64,000 nt of DNA. Source: Thalassia testudinum (taxonomy: Eukaryota; Streptophyta; Magnoliopsida; Alismatales; Hydrocharitaceae). Positions within the stretch are counted from its first letter, which is position 1. Every line of letters starts with the position of its first letter. Positions 44,111 through 56,900 of this stretch are shown one piece after another. The stretch is taken from assembly GCA_037157565.1 (NCBI GenBank), contig JAZHRO010000013.1, positions 118,496,001 through 118,560,000 of the forward strand. The letters run 5' to 3'. The translations under genes were made by a program, and so were the position numbers. A model generated the notes under the pieces. The model was not told the DNA's origin, searched no databases, and saw only the letters and a list, made by a program, of their open reading frames with translations.

Positions 44111-46048
44111 GGGTGAAATAGTCCTTAAAAAACCTAGCGACAGCAAGGATGTGATCTATAGCCTCGAGGAGAAGGACCTGAATATGAACTTCCTTAAACA
44201 TCGATTTTAGGTCTTCGAAATTTCACATACCCTTTTTTTGTGCTAAATCTCATGTCAGAGCCTTAGGAAAAGGGATGGGAATCTCTCAGTCAATTGGTCA
44301 TTTGCCCTTGTCTACCATAGGTGGCTCCTAAGAAGAGGAAGGAGATGAGCCATCCTGCGATAAAGGGCGGGAAAAGTCAGGACCTGCCTTCCAAATGGTG
44401 GGTTATGTGTCTTCTTCCCACTCCTCAATATAACAGCTTTCGCATCAGCATGCTGTCCATGAGGTGGCTAAGGAGCATAAGGGGTAGAATACACAGGGTT
44501 TTACAGCAATGGCGGCTAACCCTAAGCGTAACTAGGTGGTGCAAGAGGCACCTGTAATATAGCATGTGCCTGTCCCTGTAGTGCCTAGAACCTAGGCAGG
44601 GCGTCCTGGTTCTGCACATATCGTAGGTTAAAGACAAGTTGGGAGGATAATGCTCCCTATGATTTATGCTCCTACAACAGCTGATTCTACATGTTTTGGT
44701 TGCTTTGTATCTGGTTAGCTATAGCCTTCATGATTTGCAATCTATCCTGAGTAGATTTTTGCATAGATTCTTGCAATTATTCTTTTAACTCCTAAAAAGG
44801 GTCAGCCCACTTTGGAGGGTGACTGGCAACTTAATGTCGGTATATAGAATAGGATTGCTATTGAGATGGGAATGGATGCTGCCTCGAGTACGTGTTTTGC
44901 ACATTCCCGAATTGTCTGGTCTAGTAGTGTGGTTCTTGATGTGGTCTTTGTGAGTTACTAGACCGAGAGAAATTCGGATGCTGGTGCCAACTAGGATTAT
45001 ACGTCTCCAAGTATGGGTTATTATGCATGTATCCGTGGATAGCATTGACATCTTCATAGGCTAAAGATGTCTAAGATGTATATTTGATAAGGGAATATGC
45101 ATTAAAATCATCATGTGGTGCATAACCCTAGTTACGGTGCCAGATAAATATTACTCACGTGTTCCTAATACGTCACCTTCTTGATGATAATGTCTATATC
45201 AGCTCAGCAAATTCGGCATGAGCTTCATGGACACTAACTCATTGTTGTCCAAGTCGCTAGAATTGGCTCATTGACATGGCATTCATAGAGTTCTCTGCCA
45301 AGGACTCGAATAACTCAAATGTGTTCTTCTCGTCCTTTGTGAGGAAATTCCCTCCGCTAGATGCATCAGCTAGATACCGATGTGTGTCATCTAGCACATG
45401 GTAAAAGATTTGAGCTAGGTGCCATCTGGGTACACCATAGTGCGAGCATTTCCTAAGAAGATCATGAAATCGATCCCAAGCATCATGCAACTTCTCCCCT
45501 TGTCCTTAGGAGAAAAACGTAATCACGTGCCTCATCGCGTTTGTTCAACCGGTTGGGAAGGACTTTTAGAGGAATTCACGACATAATTCCGTCCAGGTTC
45601 CAATCAGCCTCCCAATGGTCTTGAACCAATATGAAGCTTTATCCTTGACAGAGAATGGAAAAAGCTTCATGGGAACAATTCCTAAATCAACATTCTTGGG
45701 TCAAACTATTTCTGTGATTCGACTCAAGTCTACAATGTGCTGGAAGGGATCCTCATTTGAATTTCCATAAAAGTAAGTCTGAATCAGACTTATTACATTC
45801 GGCTTCAGCTCGAATGCATCTCTGCCTGTGGGAATCTAGACTTGAGGTGCTAAAATCAGATCCACCTGATCGTAGAAGCCTCGCAGCTGTTCTTCGTGGG
45901 GTGGATGTTGTATTCTATCCAATGTAGTGAGAATTTTGTCGATGTTCTACTTATACCTCTGCTCAAATTCAACGACCTGGGCTTCCAGACTAGCCATCGG
46001 GTCAAGATTTTTTGGATCCTGACCAGGTCCAGGTCCAGGGTTAGCCAT
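44111..46048 (-). pseudogene. gag: Ath-H gag
   Basis: The ATG at 46048 gives MANPGPGPGQDPKNL, aligned with Ath-F. The segment 45490-45257 keeps HDAWDRFHDLLRKCSHYGVP and EKNTFELFESLAENSMN of the capsid. Many stops are present, including a TAG at 45949-45947 at the same codon as in Ath-F. The Gln/Tyr-rich downstream part (45057-44785) and the region corresponding to Ath-F 36556-36891 (44637-44425) are recognisable but frameshifted. No working product is possible. Confidence 0.83.
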
Positions 46049-46265
46049 CTTGACTAATTGAGTAGGAGAAGAAGATAGAGGAGAAGAAGGTTTGGGCGAT
46101 GCGATGAGTCACCTTCGTCTCCTTGGGATTGGTTCCCAAGGTCCAACCAATTGAGATCTAAGTGACCTCCTCCCTTGCATACACCAGCCAACCCAAGTTG
46201 GTGTAGCCAAGCCAAATAAGGCTAAGGCCCTGTTAATCAAGTGGTCCTTAAGATCAGAGGACCAA
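46049..46265 (-). other. Ath-H leader, gag-proximal piece
   Basis: Noncoding, similar to Ath-F leader 38389-38590. Ends at the K2 insertion. Confidence 0.7.
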
Positions 46266-47979
46266 TGGTGGTCGAGATTTCGTACATGAAAAGATTGAGT
46301 TCAAAAACCCATCGTCGTAGTACATAGAAATTCATTACCAAATAAATGTTTATAACCGAAGCTCGAGGTGAGCCCCGAGTCGAACACGAGGAGGCAAACA
46401 TTTGGCTTGTGAAATCCGCATTTCGATTTTATTTGTTTTCATTGTTTTTATCTTTTGAGTTTTTTTTGGTATTTTTATAAGATAGAGTATCAAGCGAAAT
46501 ATTTGTTATCTATTCTATAAGAAAGAGAGGGAGGGGGAGAGAGAGAGAGAGAAATATTTCATAAAATCGAGCAATGTCTATAACAACTAAGTAAAACTAC
46601 ACAAGAAAAGCAATAAAAGATAGAGGTGAGAAGAATCCCCTTCGACGGTCGCTTGAAAGATGACTCTCTTTGACGGTGCCTAGATGAAGGTTGTGGGAAG
46701 TTGAACGAAGAAGAACGGAGCCGGAGGATAAAGGGTAGGATAAGATGGGATCGCGGTGAGGATCTACTTCCTAAAGGTGGGTGAGAGGATGACCACGGGA
46801 TGCTCCACGAAAGGGGGTGAGAAGCGGAAAAAAATATTTCTTTTCTACTCTAGAGGAGCATCCCGGGCTTGGGATAAGCTCTATCTAGAGCCTTGGAGGT
46901 GGTGAGGGACAGAAAAGAAGAGATGAAGAAGAATGGGAGAGGTAGTGGTCCCTTTATAGTGGAGAAGAGGAGGCATTTTGGGCATGGGGCAATTAACAAC
47001 ATTAAAAACGTTGCTAAAGCTTCCCTACAAATGTCGTTAACCCACCAGCTCACGCTGGCGCTCACACAGCCATAGCTACGCGAGCATGGTCGAAGCAAAA
47101 CCGTTCAACCAAAGATGGACGGTCACGATCTCATAGACACCATGCGCTCAGATCGAGCCTTAGGCCCACATCAAATGGCACATCGAGTTATGCATCGGAT
47201 CACGCATCTTCATCGTGCGACACTCATCTCGCCACGTTGCCTCTATTTGCCACCTGATACCCATCGAACGCTTCAATTTCATCCACATGCTCCCCCGTTG
47301 AGAATTCAATGTGCAGCGGGTCTAGAACTTGTGGCAACAGGTTGGGAGCGCTTATCTCCACCATTACACCAAAGCCACGGATTGTCATGTGGAGAGATTT
47401 GGCAGCCTGAGCTCGTGACCGTTGGATGGAAATCCAATGGTTTGGATCATGCATTGGAGATGGAAAAATGGAGAGCAATGAGGCCTGAGAGGATTTGGGC
47501 GACTGTGATGGCACCACGTGGCATTGTCATGGCTGTCCATCTTCTTTGCTTTGTAGGTGGCACCATAGATGTCGGATTGAGTCAATTTTCATGCCAATGG
47601 GCTATGAACTTGATCCAAATCCATCTGTGCAGTTGGATTTGTCTTCTGAAGTTCAAATTGGCACCACCTTGCCCCTTAGCCTTTGATCTTCCTCAAACTG
47701 CATAAGGTGCTACGGGACTCTGATTAAGGCAATTTTGGAGGCGTTAGACTCTGATTGTCATCTTGATCAAATCCATACAGTTGGACCATCAATCCGAGGC
47801 CCCAAAATAAATCCCCTTCTCTCCTAGCAAGAAAAAAAGTGAATTAACCTATAATTTATACAAACTATTCTAAATACATTATGATGCATGCTATGCAATA
47901 TTTATAATATAGAATGCATCCATAAGCTTAAGAACATGCATAAATAGGCATTTTATCCTAAATAGATGTGTCTACATCA
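46266..47979 (-). mobile_element. K2, solo LTR of the NA-B/D superfamily
   Basis: 1714 bp on the minus strand, beginning TGATGTAGACAC at 47979. It is flanked by perfect 5-bp TSDs ACCAA (46261-46265 and 47980-47984). It has TATAAAGG at 46958-46951 and a run of GA repeats near its end. The 196-residue ORF at 47115-47705 is on the opposite strand to the LTR and is not a credible gene. Confidence 0.88.
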
Positions 47980-47984
47980 ACCAA

Positions 47985-48149
47985 ATTTTTTGTTAAGAAT
48001 TTAAATATTAAAGAAAATTTTGTTAGAAAATCGACTAAAAATGATCCCAACCCCTTAAGCTAAATCAGCCAATCTATTACGAGGGAACTAAGGGGAACAT
48101 TCTTCCTTTGGCTTTCGCCTCTAAGTCCTTTGTAACCCTTAGACGTGGT
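47985..48149 (-). other. Ath-H leader, middle piece
   Basis: AT-rich noncoding DNA between K2 and L, without recognised motifs. Confidence 0.6.
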
Positions 48150-49818
48150 TGATGAGCCCATATTTGTGGGCTATTTAAGTATGTGAATGCCTAGACATTG
48201 TGATATCTTTAACATTTAGTTAGCATACATTAGGATGTAAATAAATTAATTTATATTTTTGGCTTGACTGCATAATTCATGCATTGCATTCATATCTAAA
48301 TGCAACTAGAATTGACTTAGAATGGCATGCATTTGATTAATTAACCAACTAGGGGCATTACATGCATTGTTTTTGTTTAACATAGAAGTTAAGGGTTTAT
48401 GTATAAATAACTCGCATATCTTATTTTACTTTATTATTCTTCTTCGACAGGGAACGACTCCACTTCCTCCTCCTGTGGCCATTCACTCCAGCCACAAAAG
48501 CTCTCCTTAATATTCATGAGAAGCGGATCTACTCTAGTTGTGCCCATTCAAATCCAACCCCTGAAGGCTATAAGATAGGCTCCTCCACCACCGTGCAAAG
48601 GAGGCCACCGTCCCACCCTTACTGTGCAAGCATCAAGAATGCCCCATTCCATCATCGCAGACCTTAACCACAGCAGCAAGACTCCATCACTGTGGGCGTG
48701 TAGTGTAACAGACCACACCACCAGCTGGAGCTTGCTCGCATCACTGTGAGTGCATGCTACTCCACCGTGAGCATACACAGGCACACATGCTACCATATTC
48801 ACTGTTCATCTCCACCGCATCCTTTGTTCTACTTCCAAAATAACCCAACAACACCTTTTCCACCTTCGTGCCTCCCTCTTCACTGCCAAGCCTCTCACCA
48901 CTCAGCCCCACGTACACCACCCTGCCCACGCTCATCTTCATCACCACCACCATCTTCATTTCCTTCTTCATTTCTTCTTCCACACCTGCTACGAGTGAAA
49001 GAAACCCAACTCCTACACCAACCACCCACAGCAACACCTTCACCACCCTTGCATCACTCCAAGTGGCCAACGGCCGTTGAAGCCACCACTGGTGCCACTG
49101 TGCGCAGCGAGCCACCCACCCGGATGTGTGACCGCCCTGTCACCTCCAACTGTTGTGCACACCCAGTGCATTGCCTAGCTCACCACCCCCTCTACTGACC
49201 CCTGCACGTCGATGCCTCCTTGCGTGTGCCCTCGCACGTCCATGCCCCAAGCCTCACCTCCTAGTTGATGCCCTCACCTCGTGCTCGCACGGCTGCTACA
49301 TGCTCCATGCCACTACAGTAGCCAACACCACCGACCGCTGACCTTCCCTCCTTGCAGTCACTGCAAGCTGCCATCCGCCGCACCACCACCACCGCAGGGT
49401 GCGGCCTAGGCAGGGCTACCTCCAGTTGCCACCTCGCCGTCCATCTCTCCTTCATCTATGCACAAGCTCCATCTAAAGCTACTCCCCTGTTTCACCCTCT
49501 ATTTTTGATTTTATTAATTAAATATTGTGGCTACTTTATGTAAGTGACCTCCATCTTTCTCATAAATGCTATTTCAGCATTAGTAGTTATTGTTTGCTTA
49601 ATCTGAAAGCAATTTTGGATAGATTTATTGGGAAAATCATTCGTGAACAATATCATTTTGACTTGTACAAGTTTCAACGAGTGCATTCTTCCCTATGGAC
49701 ATGACTCACTCTCAATTGAGTGGTAAATTTACTTTGTTTTGACTCACACTTTCACCACTCGATATCGAACTACAACACAGTGTTAAATCTATTTTCGTAA
49801 ACCAAAATAGTGCGGTCA
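48150..49818 (+). mobile_element. L, solo LTR related to the Ath-A LTR
   Basis: 1669 bp from TGATGAGCCC to GCGGTCA with perfect TSDs GTGGT (48145-48149 and 49819-49823). It shares the TGATGAG start, the terminal palindrome, a C-rich centre (about 48460-49450) and the GACATGACTCACTCT block near the end with the Ath-A LTR, but is clearly diverged. The ORFs inside (for example 48746-49198) are C-rich artefacts. Confidence 0.87.
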
Positions 49819-49823
49819 GTGGT

Positions 49824-51075
49824 CGTTTGACATTACCCCATAGATTCAGCAATGGGTTTTATTAAAGTGGTCGTGATGACCCAGTAGTTCGATAACAAAT
49901 TCAAGTTACTTAATGTGTTTTACGAAATTTTTACTTAACCTTTTTCTTCAATTTTGGTTTTGGTGAGTCATCCACATCTTGAACTAACTCTTCGACTAGC
50001 CACTAGACTTGATTAAGTCTAAGCTAGTCTGATGTGGTCTCTAGCTATGATTCTAAAGGTTGAGCCTAGGGTTCATGCAATTGACTGTGTTTAGGTAGCA
50101 GACTACAATCAACTTAGAAAGATTCTCCAAAACACAATTTGAATCCAAACGATCTAAATTTTGCTAGATCGATTTCTTTTTCAATTAAATTTTTAGAGAA
50201 TATTTTTCTATAATTTTTACTAATTTAAATGAATACATATGATTTTTAACTATTAGAGGGTTAGATCTAGATTTTTGACCCTTATCGACTTTTCTTCTTG
50301 AAATAGTATCAATTGTGCTTCAAAATTTTGGGAAAAATACGAAAATAAAAGCTAATTTGACATCCTTTCAAACTCTACCATTTGTAGTCAAATCTGATTT
50401 GTGTTTTCTTCATAATCATTTTTTGAAATTAAAAAAAATTTAGATCTGAGTCTGTTGACCCCCTTGCATTTCAAGGATTTTCAAAAATTTTACAAATTGA
50501 ATTTCTTCAAATGAACAGTGCCATTTAAAAGTTAATTTAAAAGTCTATCTTCACCTTTAATTTCAAAATTTTTGAATCAAAAAATATTAGGCCAATGAAT
50601 TTTTGAAATTGCTGAAAATATTTGGCTGAATTTTAGAAAGTAGTAAAAAGGTTTTTGAAAGGGTTTCCAAATAAAAAAATGAGCCTTTTTAGGAAATGCT
50701 TTTTTATAAAATTTATGAAATTTTTTTTTCATATTTTTTTCCATTTTTTGGAGAGAATTTTTTCATATTTTTTTCCTTTTTTTTCACAAGCCAATCTGGT
50801 CCTAAGATTCAAAACATGCCCTAAAGTTAAGGCTTTTTTATCTTTTTGGGGAGAAATTTTTCATATTTTTTTCTCATTTTTTTTAAGAAGAAAATCTAAT
50901 CCTAGGATTCAAAAGAAACCTAAAACTAAGATCTTAGTGTGTACCTAATTTTTTTCTTCAATTGCGCCTTATGTGTGCATAGAATCCACTCCTTCCTATT
51001 CCTGCACACCAAAAGCAAGCAGAGGCAAATATGTTAGGATTAAGCTCAAAAAAAAAAAACCAAAATCATGTTGCC
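49824..51075 (-). other. Ath-H leader, PBS-proximal piece
   Basis: AT-rich noncoding leader resembling Ath-F 38640-39900, with poly-T and poly-A runs. Nothing else recognised. Confidence 0.7.
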
Positions 51076-51093
51076 ACCCTAGCAGTGGCACCA
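51076..51093 (-). other. Ath-H primer-binding site, heavily decayed
   Basis: Minus-strand TGGTGCCACTGCTAGGGT at the place of the tRNA-Asp PBS. Identified by position relative to leader and LTR. Confidence 0.65.
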
Positions 51094-51098
51094 TTTCT

Positions 51099-51489
51099 TG
51101 ATCTCGTAAAACACAGATTTGTTTAAGAAAGCACGTAGTATAGCACGAATTATGATTCAAACAAAACTTTTATAATGAGACGATGAGTGTCCTAGTCGAT
51201 CTCAGGGAGGAATGAAATGGTGAAATTGCTTCTTAATTTATTTATTCTCCTATCCTGCTTCCTAGGAATTGAACTCTAGTTTCGAGTCTGCGAATGTAAG
51301 ATTCTCCAGTCGCATTGTTAACTCTCATTACGTGTGCGTGCGTCAGATAAACAATAATTGTGAAAGTATGAGTACTTGTTTGCACAATTCTTACTTCACG
51401 ATCGCTATTAACAAAAAATGCATCAATCACAAGATCATTAATATCTTTAGGAACTGACATTTTTATGGCAATAGATAGAGATATGAAGC
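51099..51489 (-). repeat. Ath-H 5' LTR, inner piece
   Basis: End portion of the LTR next to the PBS, cut by NA-D at 51490. The last five bases, GAAGC (51485-51489), are the NA-D target site. Confidence 0.78.
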
Positions 51490-52631
51490 TGATGTAGACA
51501 CAATTATTGAGGGTAAAATGACTATTCACGCATGCTCCTAGGCTTAGATTTGCATTTCATATTATAAATACTGCATAGCATGCATCATTTTGCATTTAGA
51601 GTAGTTGTATATAATTTAGGTTAATTGCATCCATTTTGTGGTCAAGAGAGAAGGATATTTATTTCGGAGCCTTGGATTGACGATCCGACCGTACGAATCT
51701 GATCAAGACGACGATCAGAGTCCGACACCTTCGAAATCGCCTTGATCAGAGTCCAAGTGGAGGCAGCGGAAGCAGCGACGTGTATCGCGTGTCACATGCA
51801 TGCGCAACAAGGGCAGGTGCGGCAGCAGGGGCGCATGAGCGAGATCTTCAGCAACATTTGCAACGGATCTTTAGCGATGTTTATGATCGTCACTAAATGT
51901 CCTATATACGAATTTGATTCTTTCCTCCACGATAAAAGGACCCCTACCCCTCCCATTTTTCTTTATCTCTTCCTTTCTCCCTCTCACCACCTCTAAGGCT
52001 CTAGAGAGGGCTTGTCCCAAGTGTGAGATGCTCCTCTAAAGTAGAAAAGAAAATAGTTTTCCACCTCTTATCCCCATTCGTGGAGCATCCCATGGTTGTC
52101 CTCTCACCACCCTTCGGGAAGAAGATCCTCGCTGTGACGCCGCCCTGCCCCATCCTCCGTCCTCCAGCTCCACCCTCCTTCATCCTGCTCTTCATCACCT
52201 TCCTCTAGGTGATGTCAGAGCGAGTCATCCTCCGAGAAACCGTCGAGGGGGATTTCTCTCACCTCTTTCTATCTCTTTCGCTTTCGTAGTTGTAACAAAC
52301 AATTCTTGATAAATAGATGATTATTTCTCTCTCTCTCTCTCCCTCCCTCTCTCTCTTATATTTTTGCAAGTAGATTAGCTAGATAAAATTTCATCGACCT
52401 AATTGCTTGCTTGATAAAAAATACCAAAAAAATAGAAAAGATTAAAATGACAAAAATAAATAAAAGCGAAGTGTGGATTTTTATAAAACCAAATGTTCGA
52501 CTCTTTGTGTTCGACATGGGACTCACATTTCGAGTTTCGATTATAAATTTTATCTGATAGACGCGTTTTGCGAGCTATGACGATGGGGTCCTCCAAACCC
52601 CGATCTTAATTCATGAAACATGCCTCCATCA
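51490..52631 (+). repeat. NA-D 5' LTR, internally deleted
   Basis: 1142 bp against 1476 bp for the 3' LTR. About 310 bp are missing between 51749 and 51752, corresponding roughly to 61253-61565. The promoter palindrome and a damaged TATA box (CGATAAAAGG near 51931) remain. Confidence 0.88.
51869..51940 (+). promoter_or_regulatory. NA-D 5' LTR palindrome and damaged TATA box
   Basis: CTTTAGCGAT ... GATCGTCACTAAATG (51869-51898), then GATAAAAGG 33 bp on. Confidence 0.5.
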
Positions 52632-52634
52632 TTT

Positions 52635-52652
52635 TGGCGTTGTTGCCATGGA
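52635..52652 (+). other. NA-D primer-binding site
   Basis: TGGCGTTGTTGCCATGGA, tRNA-Asp type with three changes. Confidence 0.8.
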
Positions 52653-53577
52653 GGCAACGCTCTTTGGTTTTTTTCCATGTTTTTCTACCTTACCTAACTT
52701 TTATCTCACATTTTCTCTGATCTTACTGTGATTGCAAGTACTCATCCAAGGCAAGCCAAAGCAATTAGATCGAAGAAAAGTGAGAATGAAGGCTATGTAA
52801 GTTTATCCCCACCACTCCCATGATGAGAGACTCATCATGATCTCTAATTACCCCTAATTAACTAGTCTTCCTAGTTAACTAGCTAAGGATATGAGTATAA
52901 AAGGGTTAATTATCAAATAAGGGATATATAGTAAAGGACCTTAAAATAAGTTTAAAATGATATTTTATCATTCAATTAATATTATTAACAATTTAATTAA
53001 TAATTGGACTGGAGATCTTATTAATCATTTCCCTAATTAATAAGTTAAGTAACTTAAACATAATATGTACATAAGTATATAATAACTTAAGTAACTTTAT
53101 TTAATTTAATAAATTAACTTAAAAAGGTCAGAAATGTAAATTCAAGGTGTAAACATAATAATTACCTTATTTTTAATCATATATAAAAAGTTGAAAAAGA
53201 TCTAAGTTAAAATAAACCCTTAAAACCTAGGTTTACATTTAGGTCCTTACTATTCATTGCAATTGGGTTCTTAATCTTCATATGGGTCCTTAAGTTTCAC
53301 TGCACTTAGGTCCCTTTCTTCTTCTTCAGTCAATTAAACGACTGACGATGGAGAGTGACTCCACTGCGCAATCACCGCCCTGTCGACATCATTCTTCCTT
53401 CTCCAAGCTCCTGGAGCTTGCGCTCACCATCCCATCTTCATCCATCGGTCTAGATTACTTTGAAATCCTAATTTTTGGAGGGAGTTAACCTCACCGTCGT
53501 CGGAGACGATGCTGGAGGTTAAGCTCCCTAAGCTTCTTCTTCGTCCAGACTTCGCCACCTTCTTCGTCGCCATTCAC

Positions 53578-53585
53578 TATAAATA
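53578..53585 (+). promoter_or_regulatory. TATA box in solo LTR E
   Basis: TATAAATA followed by a C/T-rich stretch typical of plant transcription starts. Confidence 0.5.
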
Positions 53586-53890
53586 CCCCCTCACCCCTTT
53601 GATTTCTCTCAAGTTGGCCCCCTTCCCTCTTCTAACACTGAGTCGACCCAATAGGCTATTCGTCTACAACTCCGGCGACCTTCCACACCACTCTCCGACT
53701 TCCTCCGTTCTTCCTGATTAGCTGAGGAGATTCGCCGAGGTCAGCCGCGTCTCTAGACACAAGCATCAACCAAGGAGATCCTCTGCTCTGTCCAAACTCA
53801 CCCTTTGGAGATTCTTCTTATACCCTCTGATTTTGTCTTCCCCTATGAGCCATCGGTGGAATCCCTTTGACCCCTTCGTCCAGGTAACAG

Positions 53891-53927
53891 TAGGTAGGAG
53901 TAGGAGTAGGAGTAGGAGTAGGAGTAG
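53891..53927. repeat. TAGGAG minisatellite
   Basis: About five tandem hexamers TAGGAG with flanking partial copies, inside solo LTR E. Confidence 0.9.
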
Positions 53928-56900
53928 TTTAGGTAGTTAAGTAGTAAGTTAGCTTAGTTTAATTTCAGAATTTACATACTTCGTCTACTTCTACTCCGAC
54001 GAGTTCTTTGTGCTCGCCAAAGTCCTAATTTTGTCTTTTAAAGCCATTGATCACCTTCCTTTAACCCTCACAATCATTTCTAATCCATTAAAACTCAAAT
54101 TTAATCACTGTTCGCCTAATTCACCTTCACCCATGGTGACAGTAACTGAGCTTAGATCCACCTTCATAGGGTCCTCCACCACCTATTCACAATCTAAGGA
54201 CCCTCTTCTACATTTTTATTTGAATAATTACCATCTATAATATAAATGCCTAAATTTATTTAAACTCTTGAGCTCGCTATCAATGGCAGCTCAGGAGTAG
54301 TTGAAATCTTAAATTAATTATATATTGAGCATCGCAAACTACTTTTGACATGATTTAACCATTCAATTAAGTGGGGAAACAAGTCCCAAGCTTCAACTCA
54401 CTCAAAATCCATTTTAACTGATTTCATTACTTAATCTTTCATTTAATGATCAATTAAAGAATTTAATGAGTTCTTGAGATTCCTTGAAACCTTAGGATCA
54501 TTTTTAGATTGAAAATGTCACACTTTTCCATTCTATATACAATTTTCATCTCTTTCTAGACTCATCGGAGCTCCAGCAAGCTCCGACGAGTGGAATTCAC
54601 TCTTCAGCCTATAGAGGATGATAAAAAGCTCCAGATTGATTTAATTTTGATTACTGATTAGCTTGATGATGTTCATTTGGAATTTTAACATTTGGAGCAT
54701 AGGTTAAGACTTCTTCTCCAACTCTGGCAGAGTTGGAGAAGTTTGTACAGAAGCCTGAAAGCCACACTTAAGGCATCTAGAAGCTTCAGTGCAGTGCATT
54801 GAAGCTATTCCTGACCTCATTTTAGTGTCGAAATGTCCCAATCAATCTGAAGAACAGAATGCTTTTAGAGTTGAGGTGATGAGCCTAGAACCCTAGATTC
54901 TTAGGTTAAAACACTTGATTAAGGGATTGGGAAGATTTCTGAGGCTGAGAGGATTCTATTTAAGGTGTCAATTTCATGAAATGAAGCTTAAATCAGAAAG
55001 TCAATATTCCAAGCTTCACAGTCAAACTGAGGTTGAGATTTTGATTCTGAGCTCGATATGAGCAATGGAGGAGTTAGAATCATTTCTAAGAATCTGTTGA
55101 ATGGTTTTAGAATGATTTTATTGAGCTCAGACCTGTAGTTTTGTTGGAATTCAATTACTACCAGTTTGGGTTATTTTCGAACCCAAACTGACCACAGTAA
55201 ATTTCTGATGAGATTTGATCATAAATCCTGCCCAAATGAGTTTGTTAAATCCTTTAGAAGCTATTCCAATCGATTAAGAATGATCCACACCTTTCTTCAT
55301 CTGAAATTCCTCTCTCTGAAGCTTTCAGAGAAGCTTTGAGTTTCTATGCTTCACCTGAAGCTCTTGAGAGCTTTAAACCTATATAAACTGTTGAGGAACC
55401 ACGTGTATAAATTGTTTAGACACTTAGATAAGCTAAAATGGCCATCCTATTGACACCGTAGATTTAAAACCATAGAAACCCTCGAACTTCGCTTTTCAAA
55501 TCGAACAGGAAATTATCTTCTAAACTTCAAATTAACCCTAGAATCCTGTAGAGCTACCTTAGAGCTCTCAATCAAGCTTTATCTCGCTTGATTTGGAGAT
55601 GTAAGTAGGGAGAAATCTTTGTTTGAAGTTGGGTCTGGAGGGGGAAAGCATAGTCCCACATGGGAAATTCTCGAGCACCCGCCTTAGTATAAAAGTGTTT
55701 TGTGTTATAGGCAATTCAGTCGTCAGCGCTCGACGCAAAAAGAAACCTTGATCATTTGAGCATGCGTGTGTGTGTGTGGGCAAGTGCACCTGCGAGTGTG
55801 CGCCCGAGTGGGCGTGTGTGTGTGATTGGCCCTGGGAGGGAGAGGCCTGGGAGGCATTGAGCCGATTCGGCTTGAGAGAGAGCTACTTTGGCTCAAGAGA
55901 AAAGAATCGAAAATAAACCCTAATGAAACCAGGCGAGGACCAAGTAGGGTTTGGTCTCACCCTGATCACAGGGTGCTGTGTATCCTCGAAAGGACCTCGC
56001 CGCAAATCTCAAACAAATTTTTGGTTGAGAAAGAAATTTAACCCGGTTCAGCAAAAGGTTAAGAAAGAAAGAAGAGTTAAAGTGCTGAAGGCTCTGATGG
56101 CTAAGTGTCGAAGGAAAAAGAGTAAGGGCTAAAGAAGGAAGGCTGAGGAGGAAGAGGAGGAACTCGCTAAGGAAAGGAGAAGAAGAAAGAAGGTAGGCAT
56201 AAGGAAATACTTAAGAAGAAAAAGAAGACAAGGGCAGGAACAAAAGCATAAGAGAAGAAAGAAAGAGATCGAGAGAAAAATAGAAGGGTTAAGAAAGAAA
56301 GAATAAAGGATTAAGGAAATAAAAGAAAAAGAAGATAAAGAGAAGAAGAGAAACAAGAGAGGCTGAAGAATAAGGAAAAGAATTAATTTTTCTTGTTATA
56401 TTTTAATTTATTTTTGCTCCTAAATGTTTTATTAAGGCATATGTTGACTAAAGAAATTCTTCTTTGCCTTAAATCATTTGAAATAAATAGAGAATTTGCA
56501 TGTTTTTAATGTTGAAAATGAGAATTCATATGGGATTTTGCTTGTTATTCTATTTTAATTAATTTTTAGCAAAATTCATGCTTCCATAATTAATTTAAAT
56601 ATACCTCCTATACTTATAAAGAAAAATAAAGATAACTAGTGAATTTGGAATGAATTATACCTCCCAACGAACAACCTGGACTCAACCAGTAAAAATTTTC
56701 TAAAATGTTAGGTTAATTCGACCCTATACTACTAATCGACACAACTTCGAGATAACCTAAATGACTTTTTCTCTACTCTTAATTAAGTGAAATTAGCTTA
56801 ATTAACTGAGTTGAGGTAAGGAGCGAGCACCCACCCACTAGTTCATTTCACCACACTAATAACTCAAACCCAAATCAACTTAGGTGCTTTTTATAAACCC

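Larger units (their letters stand above)
52821..56829 (+). mobile_element. E, 4-kb solo LTR of an unidentified retrotransposon
   Basis: The NA-D leader is continuous across this 4009-bp block when compared with NA-B1. It runs from TGATGAGAGACTCATCA to GAGCGAGCA (TG...CA) and is flanked by a 4-bp repeat CCCA (52817-52820 and 56830-56833). It contains TATAAATA (53578-53585), a TAGGAG minisatellite (53891-53927), a GT-rich run (about 55767-55821) and a long A/G-rich tract (56040-56380). No coding motif or PBS is visible. Length and TATA box suit a long-LTR gypsy element (some chromoviruses have such LTRs), but the family is not identified. Confidence 0.65.

Noticed and set aside
47115..47705. 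196-residue ORF inside K2
   Set aside because: Antisense to a solo LTR, with no recognisable motif. K1 has only disconnected pieces.
48746..49198. 150-residue Ser/Thr/Pro-rich ORF
   Set aside because: C-rich centre of solo LTR L. Same artefact as in the Ath-A LTR.
53509..53721. 70-residue ORF around the TATA box of solo LTR E
   Set aside because: Starts upstream of the presumed transcription start and spans the promoter, so it is unlikely to be translated.
55923..56132. Lys/Arg-rich ORF resembling a nuclear protein tail
   Set aside because: Produced by an A/G-rich tract in LTR E. No conserved domain.
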